From positions 4,154,001 to 4,218,000 of the forward strand of contig JBHGNT010000018.1 in the NCBI GenBank assembly GCA_043228905.1: a DNA stretch of 64,000 bases, given 5' to 3'. Below the pieces are notes generated by a model. That model saw only the letters and a list, made by a program, of their open reading frames with translations. It did not search any database and was not told the origin of the DNA. A program made the translations under genes and the position numbers. How positions within the stretch are numbered: the first letter of the stretch is position 1; each line of letters starts with the position of its first letter. This document shows, in pieces, positions 33,776-45,376 of this stretch. Origin of the DNA: Azolla caroliniana. Lineage: Eukaryota > Polypodiophyta.

Positions 33776-34936
33776 TGTCATAAAGATTGTGGTTGTGTGT
33801 GTCGCAATGGTCGGGGTTCTGTGACTCAAGGGTGATCGTGTGGATGGTGCGATGACAAGAAGCTGAGAAGGCAAGATAGATGCAACGTTGTCGCGAAAAG
33901 AATTTTATTTGTAAAACACCATTTACAATATTTATTTGCCAAAAGGTACTTTGCAAGACTCAAACTCACAACCTCTATTTGAGAAGAAACATTCGAGATA
34001 AACCACTTCAACCTCTTTGTTTTCTCTATTAATTTAATTCTCTCTCTTTATAAATACCAAATTACAAAATTTGTTTACCAAAAGAAGTTGTTTTGAGAGG
34101 ATTCGAACTCACAACCTTTTGTTGGCAAAAAGGCATTTAAGATACACCACTTCAGCTCTTCCTTTTCTTGTACTTCTTTTCTTTTCTTTAAATTTGGTCT
34201 TGATTAAGCAGGCCACCATCTTCTTTGACGAGCTCTGTATCCCACACCCATGCGAGCTTCTTCACTCGCTTTTTCTTCCTCTTCTTCTCCTCCTCTCCAT
34301 TTTCCCTTCCCCCTTCTTCAGCCACGATGGGAGTGGCTTTTATAGGGGGGGTCAACCGCCCAGCCACCTTGAGGCAGTTGACAAACCGCCTCATGCAAGC
34401 GGTTTATTTTATATTGTGGTGTCCCTTTCATGCGAGTGCATACCTCTTAACACACCACCCTTTTAGCACACCCTTTTCGGTTCGGCCAGTCCCTTTCATG
34501 CGAGTGCATGCCTCTTAACACACCACCCTTTTAGCACACCCTTTTGGGCCGGCCTAGCTACATGCGTCCCAAAAGGGTGTGCTAAAAGGGTGGGCTAAAA
34601 CCGGTGGTGTGCTAAAAGGATGGTGTGTTAAGAGGCATGCACTTGCATGAAAGGGACACCACAATATTTTATTTTATTTTATTTATTTATTATATATATA
34701 AATTCTACAAATTCGTCTTTGTAGTCGTACATTTTAGAAATTACAAAAATGGTCCTTATTTAATTTCGACTCCCCTTTTTGCATTAATCCTTTTGAAGCT
34801 TGTATCTTGGGCTTCTGAACTCCGATTCACGAACTGAAAATTCCTACATGCTCCTCGTCATAAGATCTAGATGGGAAATGTATTTCTATAGATTTTTGAC
34901 ATTGTTTTGGCATCGTGAAGCATCAACTTCACAACA
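33776..34936 (+). repeat. Probable solo LTR of a D-superfamily element inserted in K
   Basis: Begins TGTCATAAAGAT and ends CTTCACAACA, a decayed version of the D termini TGTCGTGAAGAT and CTTCACGACA (three G-to-A changes). acga flanks both sides (33772-33775 and 34937-34940), and K coding sequence is continuous across the site. It contains two antisense tRNA-like modules (about 33948-34012 and 34104-34165) and the foldback 34411-34667. No coding sequence is present. Confidence 0.7.
34411..34667. repeat. Foldback (MITE-like) inverted repeat inside the solo LTR
   Basis: Outer ends atattgtggt and accacaatat are exact inverse complements, and the arms continue through tgtccctttcatgc, ctcttaacacacca and ccttttagcacaccctttt motifs. 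The left side carries the arm twice (a direct duplication of about 75 bp, second copy starting near 34489). The loop is near 34560. No coding potential. Confidence 0.8.
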
Positions 34937-35513
34937 ACGATACGCCAAAGCTCTCACTTGACTTGGGCGTATCCTCATTGTCGCTCGCTTAGTACCTTAG
35001 TTCCGAACCGGATGGAATACCGTGCACCATCTTCCCCTTCCTGGGTGATGACCCATCCAATCCCCATCGGACTCGTGTCTATTGTTACGTAGATGGGCAT
35101 CCCTCCTTTGTACATAGCTTTGCTTAAAGTTGTTGCCGCTACCAGCATCCCTTTGAGCCTCTTCATTGCATGTGTGTGATCTTCCTCCCACTTGTACTTT
35201 CGCCCTTTCTTCACTAGCCCATACAAAGGCTCGGTTGTGTTGGCATAGTGCGGAATCTAGATGTGGTAGAATGCACAGGCACCTAGAAATCGTGTCACCT
35301 CTATTTGCGATTTGCATTCCTCCATCATTTCTGTGATGGTGTCCACCTTTGCCGGGGATGGCTTCCGTCCATACCCCCTGCACAGATGTCCCACCACGAG
35401 AATCTCTGGTTGCCCAAATGCCGACTTCTCCCCCGAGAAGGTCATGCATCTTCTAGTCGTTGTAGAACCTTCTTGCAATCAGAGATGTGATCGGACACAA
35501 ATCTTCTACAACT

Positions 35514-35620
35514 AAGGCAACTGCCCTTTGGCTTTATTCTAAATATTTCCTAACCTAGTATGTCCAAATGGAACAATGTGAATACAACCATTATACACCC
35601 GTATTCGACACCCCCCCTTC
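35514..35620 (-). repeat. Copia LTR 5' fragment (F family relative)
   Basis: On the minus strand TGTCGAATACGGGTGTATAATGG starts at 35610, preceded by a polypurine GGGGGGG. It parallels the start of the F LTR (TGTTGAATATGGGTGTCTAATGG) through to AGGGCAGTTGCC, where it joins element K. It is a truncated LTR start only. Confidence 0.7.
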
Positions 35621-38569
35621 TTATGGGATGAGGGAAAATAGGGGAAGGGTAGTTAAAGAAATTTTTTCAATGTGGGTATAAACAAGTATGAGGGTAGCTT
35701 TGTAGTTCATAAAGAAAGATGAGGAGAATGATGTGAATATCATGAGGCTTGAGTATAGATGGAGACAAGGACGTTAAAACGATGTCGCGAGAATTCACAT
35801 GTGTGTGTCAAATGAGAACAAAACCATCAGGACGTGAACTAGCGAAGATGGGATTGACTCATGTCAAAGACTCCATGATCCTCATAATAATCGATTGTGG
35901 TGGCTATGCGCTTTCTTTGAATGTTTTTGATAGATTTTGCTAATCTCTCTAAGAGTTTATGGGTACTTTAATATATTTGAGGGTTTTAATCATCTTCGCA
36001 CATACCGTTTACTTAAGTAATTGTATGGTAACAAGTGTATACATGTTTATGCATATGCCAAAATGTATATTAATGTGCAAGGGGAATGTATGTTTAAAAT
36101 AGTGTGTGAATGTACTTGAATATGACTATTTGTACGAACTCTACATCTACATGTGTGTTTATGTATACGTATATAAGTACATGTCTATATGCAGGTGTAT
36201 GCATATATATGGGTGTTTATGAATTATGTATGTCTTGTATATATATGTTTGTTAATATATGAAAATGTGTGTATGAGTATGATGTATATATGTATATGTT
36301 TACTAGTGTAAGCATGTATGTTTATGTAAATGTTTGTATATTGCTGTGTTGGAGGGTGGGGGGGGTTGTATTTGGGGAAAATAGTGTCCCTTTCTTTTTT
36401 GGTCATGGGTAAGGTTATGAAGAGATATGAATGTCAAAGGAAGGGGAAAAAGGAGGGGGAATGATGTGGTTGGTAACTTATGTCGAATGGCATCACTTGC
36501 AACAAGTTCCGCTTCAACAGCGATTGATAACTACAAACAACATCCTCTCACATTTCTGAATTTCCCTCTTCTCGTTGGCAAGTACTAGATGAAGGCGTTC
36601 AAAACTCTGTTTTGCAATCTAAAAATTCAGTCATAAACCCCACGAAGACCTCTTTATGTTGTTGTTACAACTTACTTACAAGCATGTCATTGTGGAGTTA
36701 TGATGTTTGTCTTTAGCAAAATTTAGTGCAATTTCCCAAAAACTTGCCCACTATACACGAATTTTCATGTTGAAAATTTCCATTGTGACCCTTGTTCAAT
36801 TATAAATCACATAGAATTAACAGATCTTTCAACATAAAATGGTTGTAGGCAAGAAAATTTTCATAATATCAAGACATAATTGAGGTAAACCTCAATCCTC
36901 TTACATGGAGTGGCTAAAATGGAAATCAATAAGATTGAGAGGAGAAAGCTTCAAGAGGAGATACTCAAGTTTCGGTACAATGGCCACGTCGACTTTTGTC
37001 GTGGTTGGTCTTGTATGCCCTCTTGATTTGTTGTCCTCAGCCGAATGAAATTTGTCAATTCTTTCGCCTTGTTTGAAATATCCCCCCCTCCACACACACA
37101 CACTCGACCAATACAAAATTTATACATCCCTTTTCGTTCTTATGACATAACTCAATCATATAGCTTGCTTAATGTAGACCACCTTTCTCCCATCATCATC
37201 CATTACAAGATCCAAACCCTTGCACCTTATCATCTTAGGAGTTAGCTATTACCAATTAACCTGTCTTTTTGTTGGTTCAATCCACATCCAAATTCACTCC
37301 TCCTTGCTACTTCTTTCACCACCCCCTTAACCTATCATAAACTCAGTTTCAGATATTTTCTTCCTCTGAATCTATACACTCCATGTCACAAAACCAATCC
37401 CAAACTCTCATTCTAGACCCTAAATGGCATACTTCTTGTGACCTTTGTCTTGTTCCCTACATTAAGAAACAAGGAAATTTTTCCAATTATAGAGAATATA
37501 TTATAACATCGAGAACATATCACAAACATCTACATTTACTTCCAATTGGTCTCCATTTGAGGGAGGTATGACTTTACGAGGTCATCTAACCTATTTATGA
37601 ACACAACCCCACCTCCTTGAAGAATCATGTCAAGGTTCTCGTCAAGATGACATCCAATTCCAAGTTGATGGTGTACACATATGTCGATCCACTACCTTGA
37701 AGATTTGTTACAACCTCTAGCACACCTTTGCGTCCTCAAAAGAAAACAACATAAATCAATAAATTATCATGAACTAAAATATACCTAAAGTTTCCTAAAA
37801 TAAAAACCTTTCACCACCTTTGTCTTCTTGAGTTGGTCTAGAGGAACCATTAACTCGAGCCCCATTACATTGTTCACAACATGACACCACCATTTACAAT
37901 TAAAATTTAAGAGTTCAAGTAAAGAAATAATGCAATAAACAATGCACTTACCTAGAATTTGTGGACGATGTCGTGTTCAAAAGTACCAAGGTCATGTAAG
38001 ATACCCACGACTACACTTATATGTGTTCTTGGTGACGATTCTAGTTCTAGTGGTGTTGGTTGTACTTGAGTTGTTGTCCTGATTGGTATCAACAATGGCA
38101 TCTAAGAAACGCTTAGTTGTAATTAGTTGACACATTTATGAAGGTTGGCAAAAAGTAGCATTGGTAAGAGACCCATGTTGTGATGTTATATCTTCCTTTG
38201 AATATCCCAACACCATCATGAAATTTTGTGTAGGGAATAGAGGTGTTGAGATGGTTTATGGTAATTCCTCAAATGTGTGGCTCCCTATTTATTTACTTAA
38301 AACACATGAAAACAATTTCCGTGTGTATGTGTGTGCATAAATGTATTAGGATTGTATGAAATTATATGAATGTGTGTATAATGGAATAAGTGTGTGGGTG
38401 TATGATTATATGAATGTATAAATGATAGAATGTGTTGTGTATTTGTACGATTAAATAAGTGTGTGTAGATATATGTATGAATGTGTGTGATTGATTAAAT
38501 GTGCATATGAATGTGTTAAAATATTTGGATGTGTTTGTATGATTGTTGGAACGCTTGTATAATTGAATG
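35621..38569. other. Non-coding AT-rich interval
   Basis: No gene is supported. The interval contains TA/TG-rich microsatellite-like stretches at 36130-36350 and 38310-38560 and a short C run with (CA)n at 37085-37105. Small open frames have no recognisable motif. It separates the K/copia remnants from the LINE region. Confidence 0.6.
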
Positions 38570-38585
38570 AGAGAGAGAGAGAGAG

Positions 38586-38670
38586 GTGTAGCTCAGTTGG
38601 TAAGGTTGGCCAATGAAGATCAGATGGTCATGGGTTCAACCCCTACATTCCATAGTAGGGGCATCTAGTG
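38586..38670 (+). repeat. tRNA-derived SINE-like element, copy 1
   Basis: Contains a Pol III A box (TAGCTCAGTTGG) and B box (GGTTCAACCCC) at tRNA-like spacing, then cattccatagtaggggcatctagtga. (GA)n tracts flank both sides. Copy 2 at 47095-47175 has the same order and orientation. It is not a functional tRNA: there is no coherent anticodon arm. Confidence 0.72.
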
Positions 38671-38919
38671 AGAGAGAGAGAGAGATAGATTATATTATCG
38701 TCTTCGGAGGTCAAATATGACCTATGAGACTAAAAATATTACATTTCACATGATACGTGTGATAGTGAGTAGTGACTCTCGATGTTCAAGAACTTTACCA
38801 ATGACTGTTGCAATCGAGAGTGCACATTGTGGTTGTGCGAGGAATTCATGCAAGGATTGGGCTCGATCGAACAAGATGTGGAAAGCATGGTCGAATATAA
38901 TCAAAGGCAGAGCATTGTA

Positions 38920-40676
38920 TCAAAGTGTGATACTCAGACTCGCGAATTTGTTTAGGGCAAAGTGTGCATAGCCGACCATTCTCATCACTTGTGCCCCAAC
39001 ACCCTGTCTCACATCACAATGCATGTGAGCTAAGTCGCATGGAAGCAATGGTTCAAATGGTAGATAACTGTATGGGCTCTGACATGTATCGATGTGTAAG
39101 GTTTCTCCATTCCGCAAAGAATATGGTTTTGTAGTTAGGTGCAACATGTGTAGTATAATGTGTGAAGCGTGAGCCTCCACATTTGTCCCATGTCATGATA
39201 CATTGGCTTTGCAAAAAGGCCTCATTTATAGACAAATCTAGTGATGCATCATGAAGCAAGTGTCTCGCATCCCATCTACCAAACCATTTTTCTATATCTT
39301 GCTTCCAACCGGAACACAAAATTTTGCTTTTATGCGTCTTTTGGATCTTTTTGCTTGCTTCCCATGCAATTCTAGGAAGTCGATCTGAAGGACTTTTTTG
39401 AACCTAAAGCATGTATTCAACAACCCTTTCCATGCCCATGATCTCAATGGGAAGCGATCCCGTCTCAAGAAGGAGGAGAGTGTAGGGAGTTTGTTTCTTA
39501 ACTTGTAGAAACTTTGTAAGAAAATGTTTTTGGACAAACTCTTTCCACATAGATTTAGGGATGCTACCGCCCCATACTTCCACCCCATAGAGAAGAACTG
39601 GTGTCACCAAAGTGTCGAAAAGATATTTCTTGAGGACCCAACACTTAATATCTCCAAGATTGCACGTGTTCTCAAATGCATAGTATGCTCACTTACCCGC
39701 CTCTAAGCGGCATGTAGCACATTCATTCCATCTATGATTTGAAGGAACTTCAAGGCCAAGATATTTGAAGCTTTCCACACATTCAAGTGGCTCACTGTTG
39801 TACATAATGCATGGTTTATCTCTTTTTTGGCTTTTCACAAGCGTAATCTTCATTTTAGATCTATTGACACTTAATTTAATATGCATGCAAAAAATTTCCA
39901 ATGCCTTCATAAGCTTTTGTGCATCTCCTAAAGTATTTGCAAAAGACACAACATCATCTGCATATAGCAAAAGCATAATCACAACATTCCCAATGGCAAC
40001 TTCTTCAACACATTCTTCCTTTGCAAACATGGTAACCATTTCTTCCAATTCATCAATGCATAGACCAAATAGTGTTGGTGAGAGTGGGCATCCTTGCTTA
40101 ACACCAATAGTGCTTTTGAAAAAATCTGAAAGTTTATCTCTCATACGCACACAACATATAACCTTCTCATAAATTTGGGAAATTGCAAGCATATTTTCAC
40201 TTGGCACCTCAAGTTCTTCTATTCGCCTCCAAAGATGCTCACGAGGTACCATATCAAAAGCTTTCTTGAAGTCTACAAAGAAACAATATAAACCTTTACC
40301 TCTAAGGCGACTTTCCTCCATTAATATGCCAATGGTGACAAGGTGATCAATGGTGCTATGGTAATTTCGAAAGCCAGCTTGTCCATAAGCTCTCTTACCA
40401 TTTTTTTCAGCCCATACACTTATCTTTGATTCCATTATACATCCAAATAGTTTTGCCATTAATGAGCCAACCATGATGGTTCGATAGTTGTTTAAATTAT
40501 TTACATCTCCACCTTTATGTAAAGGTTTGATCCAATTTGTAGTCCAATCGTACGGCATACCATGTTGCAATGCATCATTAAACATATCGCTTATCCATAC
40601 ATGTGCTTCCTTTCCCGTCCATTTGAGCATTTCAGCCTTTATACATTGAAGATCATTTGCCTTTCGAGAGGCCAAT
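38920..40676 (-). pseudogene. LINE reverse transcriptase and C-terminal region
   Basis: RT motifs: WIKPLHKGGDVNNLNNYRTI, AYGQAGFRNYHSTIDHLV, YCFFVDFKKAFDMVPREHLW, GVKQGCPLSPTLFGLCIDEL and LLLYADDVVSFANTL (YADD, intact), then FKYLGLEV. The frame then breaks (39292-39610 carries LLYGVEVWG in shifted frames; 38920-39180 a Cys/His-rich end). The motif style differs from typical plant L1 RT (no FVPGRQI-type fingers) and is closer to RTE/I/Jockey-like groups. It would perform target-primed reverse transcription. Confidence 0.83.
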
Positions 40677-41277
40677 TGTTGGGAATCGACTCTTCTATTC
40701 ACCTTCTCCGCTCGGCCACAACCGATTAATCGCGGATCAATGGAGCAGAAAATAGGAACCAAAGAGAGAAACACACGAGTACACAGGGATTAACGTGGAA
40801 AACCCTAGATGGGAAAAACCACGGGAGTACTAGGCTCCAAACAACACTATACAAAGAGAAGTATACAATGACGAGCTGCAAGGCGACGACCTTGAGCTCG
40901 CTGTTCTCGCCACAGGCGGCGGAAATACACAGAGGCGTCTACCTCTTCCTCTCTCGCGCTCTATCTCTCTCTCTCTCTCACGGCTGCTCTCTCTTCACTC
41001 CTCTTGAGTGGAAAAACAGAAAAATGAGTAGCAACTATAAAACTGTTTGCCCTAAGTCATATTTATACTTATATGACTTTGGGCTATTTACGACTATAGC
41101 CTCAGGGGCCCATAGCGAACATATTCACGGATATGTCCCTGCATCCGGATCGCTCTCCGGGTACATCCGTCATCCGGCACCGAAGCCGGGGTCTTCGTCA
41201 TCCGGATCCGAAACCGAAACCGGGCTCGTCGGCATTGACATCCGACCATCCCATCCGAAGGGACCGTAATTCCAACA
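40677..41277 (-). repeat. Copia L 3' LTR (601 bp)
   Basis: Same length and, by eye, same sequence as 45392-45992. It contains sense TATAAATA (plus 41060-41067) and a (GA)n tract (plus (CT)n at 40961-40979). It is flanked outside by ccaat. Confidence 0.93.
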
Positions 41278-41292
41278 AACTCCCCCTTCACT
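41278..41292 (-). promoter_or_regulatory. Polypurine tract of copia L
   Basis: Minus strand GTGAAGGGGGAGTT directly before the 3' LTR, the expected plus-strand DNA primer. It overlaps the end of the polyprotein frame. Confidence 0.85.
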
Positions 41293-44200
41293 TCGGCATG
41301 GGATGTCTTTCCAATCCGATCCTCTTCCGGCATGCTTCCAGCTTGTCGGGTATGAGGACCTTGGTCAGCATATCCGACCCGTTCTCGTCCGTGTGGATCT
41401 TTGTCAGCACGAACTCCTTGTCTTCTATCCTTTCCCGGATCCAGTGATATCTTCGCTGGATGTGCTTCGTCCGGGAGTGATAGGCCGCGTTCTTCGCAAG
41501 GTGGATTGCACTCTGACTGTCGCAGTAGAGTCGGTACTCCTCCTGCTGGATTCCGAGCTCTCTGATGAAGTCCTTCATCCATATTATTTCCTTGCCAGCT
41601 TCAACAGCCGCCATGTACTCCGCCTCCGTGGTTGACAACGCAACCGTCTTCTGCAGCCTCGACTGCCATGAAACAGCTCCCCCTGCATACGTCATCACAT
41701 ACCCTGATGTGGACCGGCTGGTATCTGCATCAGCCAACATATCCGAATCGGTGAAGCCGTCGAGTTCGGGCTTCCCGGAGCCGAATCGGAGGCACACGTT
41801 TGCCGTGCCCTTCAGGTATCGGAGTATCCACTTGGCCGCGTTCCAATGCTCTTTGCCGGGATTGCTCATGTACCGGCTCACCACTCCGACTGCATATCCT
41901 ATGTCCGGTCGGGTACACACCATCGCGTACATCAAGCTCCCGACGGCAGAGGCATATGGCACTTTCATCATATCCTCCTTTTCAGCCTTTGTCTTGGGAC
42001 TTTGCTTGCTGGACAGCTTGCAGTTTGCCGGGAGGGTCGATCCGACCGGTCTTGCTTCCGACATGTTGAACCGGTGAAGCACCTTCGTCACGTACTTCTC
42101 CTGTGACAGCCACAACTGCTTCTTCTTCCGGTCCCGGATGATATGCATCCCTAGTATTTGTCTCGCCGGACCCAGGTCCTTCATTGAGAAGGTTCGGTGA
42201 AGAGCCTTCTTTAGCATCCGAATCTTGACCCGGTCCCGTCCGACGATCAACATGTCGTCCACGTACAGGAGGAGTATTAGAAGGTCTCCTCCTTCGAACT
42301 TCTTCACAAACACGCAGTGGTCGGACTGCGTTTTGAGGTACCCTTCGTCGGTCATGAAGGAGTCGAATTTCCGGTACCATTGCCGGGGAGCCTGCTTCAG
42401 TCCGTAAAGGCTCTTCTTCAACCGGCATACCAGGTGCTCCTTCCCTTTCTTCTCGAATCCTTCCGGTTGCTGCATGTAGATCTCTTCATCGAGGTCACCG
42501 TGAAGGAATGCCGTCTTCACGTCCATCTGTTCTACCTCGAGGTCCATGCTTGCCGCTATGCTCAGCACCGTCCGGATGGAGGTCATCTTCACTACCGGGG
42601 CAAATATCTCGTCGAAGTCGACGCCCTTCTTCTGCTGAAACCCCTTCACCACGATCCTGGCTTTGTATCTCGGGGGGTTTCCGGCATCTCCTGGTTTCAG
42701 CTTGAACACCCACTTGTTTCGAAGTGCCCGCTTTCCTTTCGGCAACTCCACAAGTTCATATGTGTGGTTCTCATGCAGGGAATCCATCTCGTCCTGCATG
42801 GCACTCAACCACCTACGGCTCTGGGTGTCGTGCTTTGCTTCTTCAAAGCTCTCCGGCTCCCCCTCGTCGGTTAGCAGCACGTGCTCTGGATCCGGAAATC
42901 TCCGGGGGGCCCTCCTCTCTCTTAGAGGATATCTCCGTTCGGGAGCTTCGGTAACCGGTTCTTCCGATTCTTCTTCATCCGAATCCATTTCGGGATCGGG
43001 GCCGGTTCCGGTATCATTTTCGTCTTCTTCGGCCGGTTCGGTTTCTTCACCGTCTTCGGCCAGATCCTCGAGTGCTAACCGGTCCCTTGCCGGTCGGGAC
43101 TGCTCCTCGTAGAGTTGATCCTCACCGGTCGACTTGGAGCTCTTCATCTTCTTCTCCGACTCCCAGTCGGCGAGTGTCTTGTCCTCCATGAAGATGATGT
43201 CTCGACTCCTGAATATCTTCTTGTCGACCGGGTCCCATACTCGGTAGCCGAACTCATCGTCGCCGTAACCGAGGAATATGCATGGCCGGGTCTTCGGATC
43301 TAGCTTTCCTCTCCGGTCCTTTGCCACATGTACGTATGCGAGACACCCGAACACCTTCAGATGCCGGTAGGACACTTCCTTACCGGTCCACACTCTCTGC
43401 GGCGTGTCTCCGTCCAAAGGTACTGAGGGTGATCTATTTATCACATACGTCGCCGTCGACATTGCCTCAGCCCAAAATCCCTTGGGTAATATCGCATGCG
43501 CCAGCATACTCCGGACCCTCTCCATTATGGTCCGGTTCATCCTCTCGGCCAGCCCGTTCAGTTCCGGCGTCTTCGGCACAGTAAACTCGAGTCGGATTCC
43601 CTTCGAGCGACAGTACTCCTGGAACTGCCCCCGGTATTCCCCTCCGTTATCCGCTCGTATCGCTTTCAGCTTCTTGCCGGATTCCCTTTCCACTCTTGCG
43701 TGAAGTTCTTTGAAGACGCACAACACTTGGTCCTTTGTCTTCAACGGTGCCGTCCACAGCTTCCGACTGTAATCATCGATGAACGTTACGAAGTACTGGG
43801 CTCCGCCATGTGACTTTGTTTCTACCTGACACACATCAGTGTGCACCAACTCCAATGGTGCGCTACGTCTCGTCGGTGGCCTTGAGTGGAAGGAGGCTCG
43901 GTTCTGCTTACCGGCCAGGCAGTCGGTGCACTTCTCCAGGTGCACTTGTTTCACTGGAATAAGGTTGTCTTCTGCAAGCCTCTTCATCCCCTTCTCACTC
44001 ATGTGGCACAGTCTCTTGTGCCACAGCTCACCGGCAGTGTCGGCTGCCACGTTCAGCTCCTCCGGACATAGCCGGGAATTCATCAGGTACAGTGTGTTGA
44101 CCTTCCGGGCCCGAGCCACTATCAGGCTCCCTTTGCTGAACTTCATGACACCGTTCCGGATGCTACCCGTGTAGCCTTCATCGTCTAGCCTCCCGGCCGA

Positions 44201-45361
44201 GATCAGGTTCAATCGGACCTCCGGAACGTGTCGGACATCCTTTAGCAGCATTTTGCATCCGGTCGGGGTTGTCAACCACACGTCTCCGATGCCGGCAATC
44301 CGGCACGTACCTTCATTTCCCATCCGAACACAGCCATGCTCACCGGCTGTGTAGGATGAGAAGTATCTTCTCTCCGGGGTCAGGTGGAACGATGCTCCGG
44401 AATCGACCACCCAGGTCGTCTCATCGCCGGCAATGTTTAGTTCACCTTCTTCGGTGATGAGCATGATTTCTTCCTCACTTGCCGCGAGTGCCGTTGTTCC
44501 TTTCCGGTCCTGCCCTCGCCGATCCGAACCTCTCCGGTCCGTGGCTCCCCGGTATGCACCGTTTCTCTCCGGTGACTTCTTCGAATCGGTGTCGTCGGCT
44601 CCGTTGTCTTTTCGGTAATGCCGACAATTCTTTCGGAAGTGCCCCGGCTTCCCACAGTGGAAGCATGTAGGCCTTCCTCTTGACTGCGACCGGGTCCCCG
44701 ACTTCTCCCGTCTTTGCGGACTCCGGTTCCATTGTCTTCCCCGATCCGATTCGGTAAGCAGCGCCTTCGTGTCGGAGGCCGGTTCTTTATCTCTCCGACG
44801 CGCTTCTTCGTTCAAAATACTTGTCTTTACCGTTTGTAAGGACAAGTTATCTTCGGTGCACGAGGTGCTGAGAGTCACCACCAAGTTCTCCCAGCTTTCC
44901 GGCAATGTACACATAAGGATGATGGCTTGCATTGCATCCTCCAACGGGAACTTGATCGCCGCAAGCTGGTTCACGAATCCCATGAACGTGCTTACGTGTT
45001 CCACCATACTCTCGCCGTCCCGGTACTTGAGATTCACTATCTTCCTCATCAGGGAGGTCCGGTTCAACGCATTCTTCCTCTCGTAGAGGCCCGACAGCTT
45101 CTTCCACATCTCATATGCGTTGGTGTCGTTTGCAACATGTTGTAGTACGCTTACATCGACATATTGTCGGATCGTCGCTACGGCTTTCCGGTTCAGGAGC
45201 TTCCACTCCGACTCAAGTACCCCTTTCGGTATTTCCGACCTGTCAATCGGTTCGTACAGGTCCCGAACAATCAGAAGATCCTCCATCTTGATCTTCCAGT
45301 CGGCGTAATTTTGTGCATTTAGCACCATCATCCCCGGCTGCCCGCTGCCGCCGCCTTCCAT
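41288..45361 (-). CDS. Copia L Gag-Pol polyprotein (1,357 aa)
   Basis: A single open frame from ATG 45361, 16 bases from the primer site. Domains: copia gag (UBN2-like, residues about 15-190), CCHC knuckle C233/C236/H241/C246, aspartic protease with WVVDSGASFHL (D320), integrase finger H448/H453/C478/C481 and core D509, D571, E606, RT with QMDVKTAFLHGDLDEEIYM and YVDD at 1033-1036, and RNase H with YCDSQSAIHLAKN and KHIQRRYHWIRE. No stop or missing catalytic residue was found. It makes particles, copies the RNA and inserts cDNA in the nucleus. Element M is its decayed relative. Confidence 0.95.
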   Translation of the reverse strand: MEGGGSGQPGMMVLNAQNYADWKIKMEDLLIVRDLYEPIDRSEIPKGVLESEWKLLNRKAVATIRQYVDVSVLQHVANDTNAYEMWKKLSGLYERKNALNRTSLMRKIVNLKYRDGESMVEHVSTFMGFVNQLAAIKFPLEDAMQAIILMCTLPESWENLVVTLSTSCTEDNLSLQTVKTSILNEEARRRDKEPASDTKALLTESDRGRQWNRSPQRREKSGTRSQSRGRPTCFHCGKPGHFRKNCRHYRKDNGADDTDSKKSPERNGAYRGATDRRGSDRRGQDRKGTTALAASEEEIMLITEEGELNIAGDETTWVVDSGASFHLTPERRYFSSYTAGEHGCVRMGNEGTCRIAGIGDVWLTTPTGCKMLLKDVRHVPEVRLNLISAGRLDDEGYTGSIRNGVMKFSKGSLIVARARKVNTLYLMNSRLCPEELNVAADTAGELWHKRLCHMSEKGMKRLAEDNLIPVKQVHLEKCTDCLAGKQNRASFHSRPPTRRSAPLELVHTDVCQVETKSHGGAQYFVTFIDDYSRKLWTAPLKTKDQVLCVFKELHARVERESGKKLKAIRADNGGEYRGQFQEYCRSKGIRLEFTVPKTPELNGLAERMNRTIMERVRSMLAHAILPKGFWAEAMSTATYVINRSPSVPLDGDTPQRVWTGKEVSYRHLKVFGCLAYVHVAKDRRGKLDPKTRPCIFLGYGDDEFGYRVWDPVDKKIFRSRDIIFMEDKTLADWESEKKMKSSKSTGEDQLYEEQSRPARDRLALEDLAEDGEETEPAEEDENDTGTGPDPEMDSDEEESEEPVTEAPERRYPLRERRAPRRFPDPEHVLLTDEGEPESFEEAKHDTQSRRWLSAMQDEMDSLHENHTYELVELPKGKRALRNKWVFKLKPGDAGNPPRYKARIVVKGFQQKKGVDFDEIFAPVVKMTSIRTVLSIAASMDLEVEQMDVKTAFLHGDLDEEIYMQQPEGFEKKGKEHLVCRLKKSLYGLKQAPRQWYRKFDSFMTDEGYLKTQSDHCVFVKKFEGGDLLILLLYVDDMLIVGRDRVKIRMLKKALHRTFSMKDLGPARQILGMHIIRDRKKKQLWLSQEKYVTKVLHRFNMSEARPVGSTLPANCKLSSKQSPKTKAEKEDMMKVPYASAVGSLMYAMVCTRPDIGYAVGVVSRYMSNPGKEHWNAAKWILRYLKGTANVCLRFGSGKPELDGFTDSDMLADADTSRSTSGYVMTYAGGAVSWQSRLQKTVALSTTEAEYMAAVEAGKEIIWMKDFIRELGIQQEEYRLYCDSQSAIHLAKNAAYHSRTKHIQRRYHWIRERIEDKEFVLTKIHTDENGSDMLTKVLIPDKLEACRKRIGLERHPMPK

Positions 45362-45376
45362 TTTCTGCAGCAGTTC

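Larger units (their letters stand above)
32303..35513 (-). mobile_element. Element K, minus-strand D-family remnant with nested solo LTR
   Basis: Minus order: RT thumb (35257-35513), RNase H start (34937-35226), interruption by a 1,161-bp insertion, RNase H rest (33477-33775), integrase (32517-33302), integrase tail (32303-32516). All parts match D/E in motif order. Both ends are truncated, by a copia LTR fragment at 35514 and by the J LTR start at 32302. Confidence 0.85.
33477..35513 (-). pseudogene. Element K RT thumb and RNase H, split by the nested insertion
   Basis: 35257-35513 reads VSDHISDCKKVLQRLEDA, then TFSGEKSAFGQPE and VVGHLCRGYGRKPSPAKV. 34975-35226 has IYVTIDTSPMGIGWVITQE and KVLSERQ. 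The frame then reaches ELWRIV, where the insertion 33776-34936 lies, and resumes with IVSVVKADKEY, VIETDCLPILGMVSG and TRHISGKNNAMADMLSRA. Only the part after the catalytic RT box is present. Confidence 0.82.

Noticed and set aside
36901-37116. 71-codon minus-strand frame as a possible gene fragment
   Set aside because: No recognisable domain, no similarity to neighbours, and AT-rich non-coding context.
38586-38670. Functional tRNA gene
   Set aside because: The boxes are good but there is no coherent anticodon arm, and a near copy at 47095 shares a non-tRNA tail, so a SINE fits better.
40868-41269. 133-codon open frame in the L LTR, repeated at 45583-45984
   Set aside because: It is a chance open stretch in a non-coding LTR, duplicated because the LTR is duplicated, and is antisense to the element.
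42317-43813. Several plus-strand open frames of 60-185 codons within the copia L region
   Set aside because: They are antisense shadows of the intact minus-strand polyprotein and have Ser/Arg/Leu-rich compositions with no domain.
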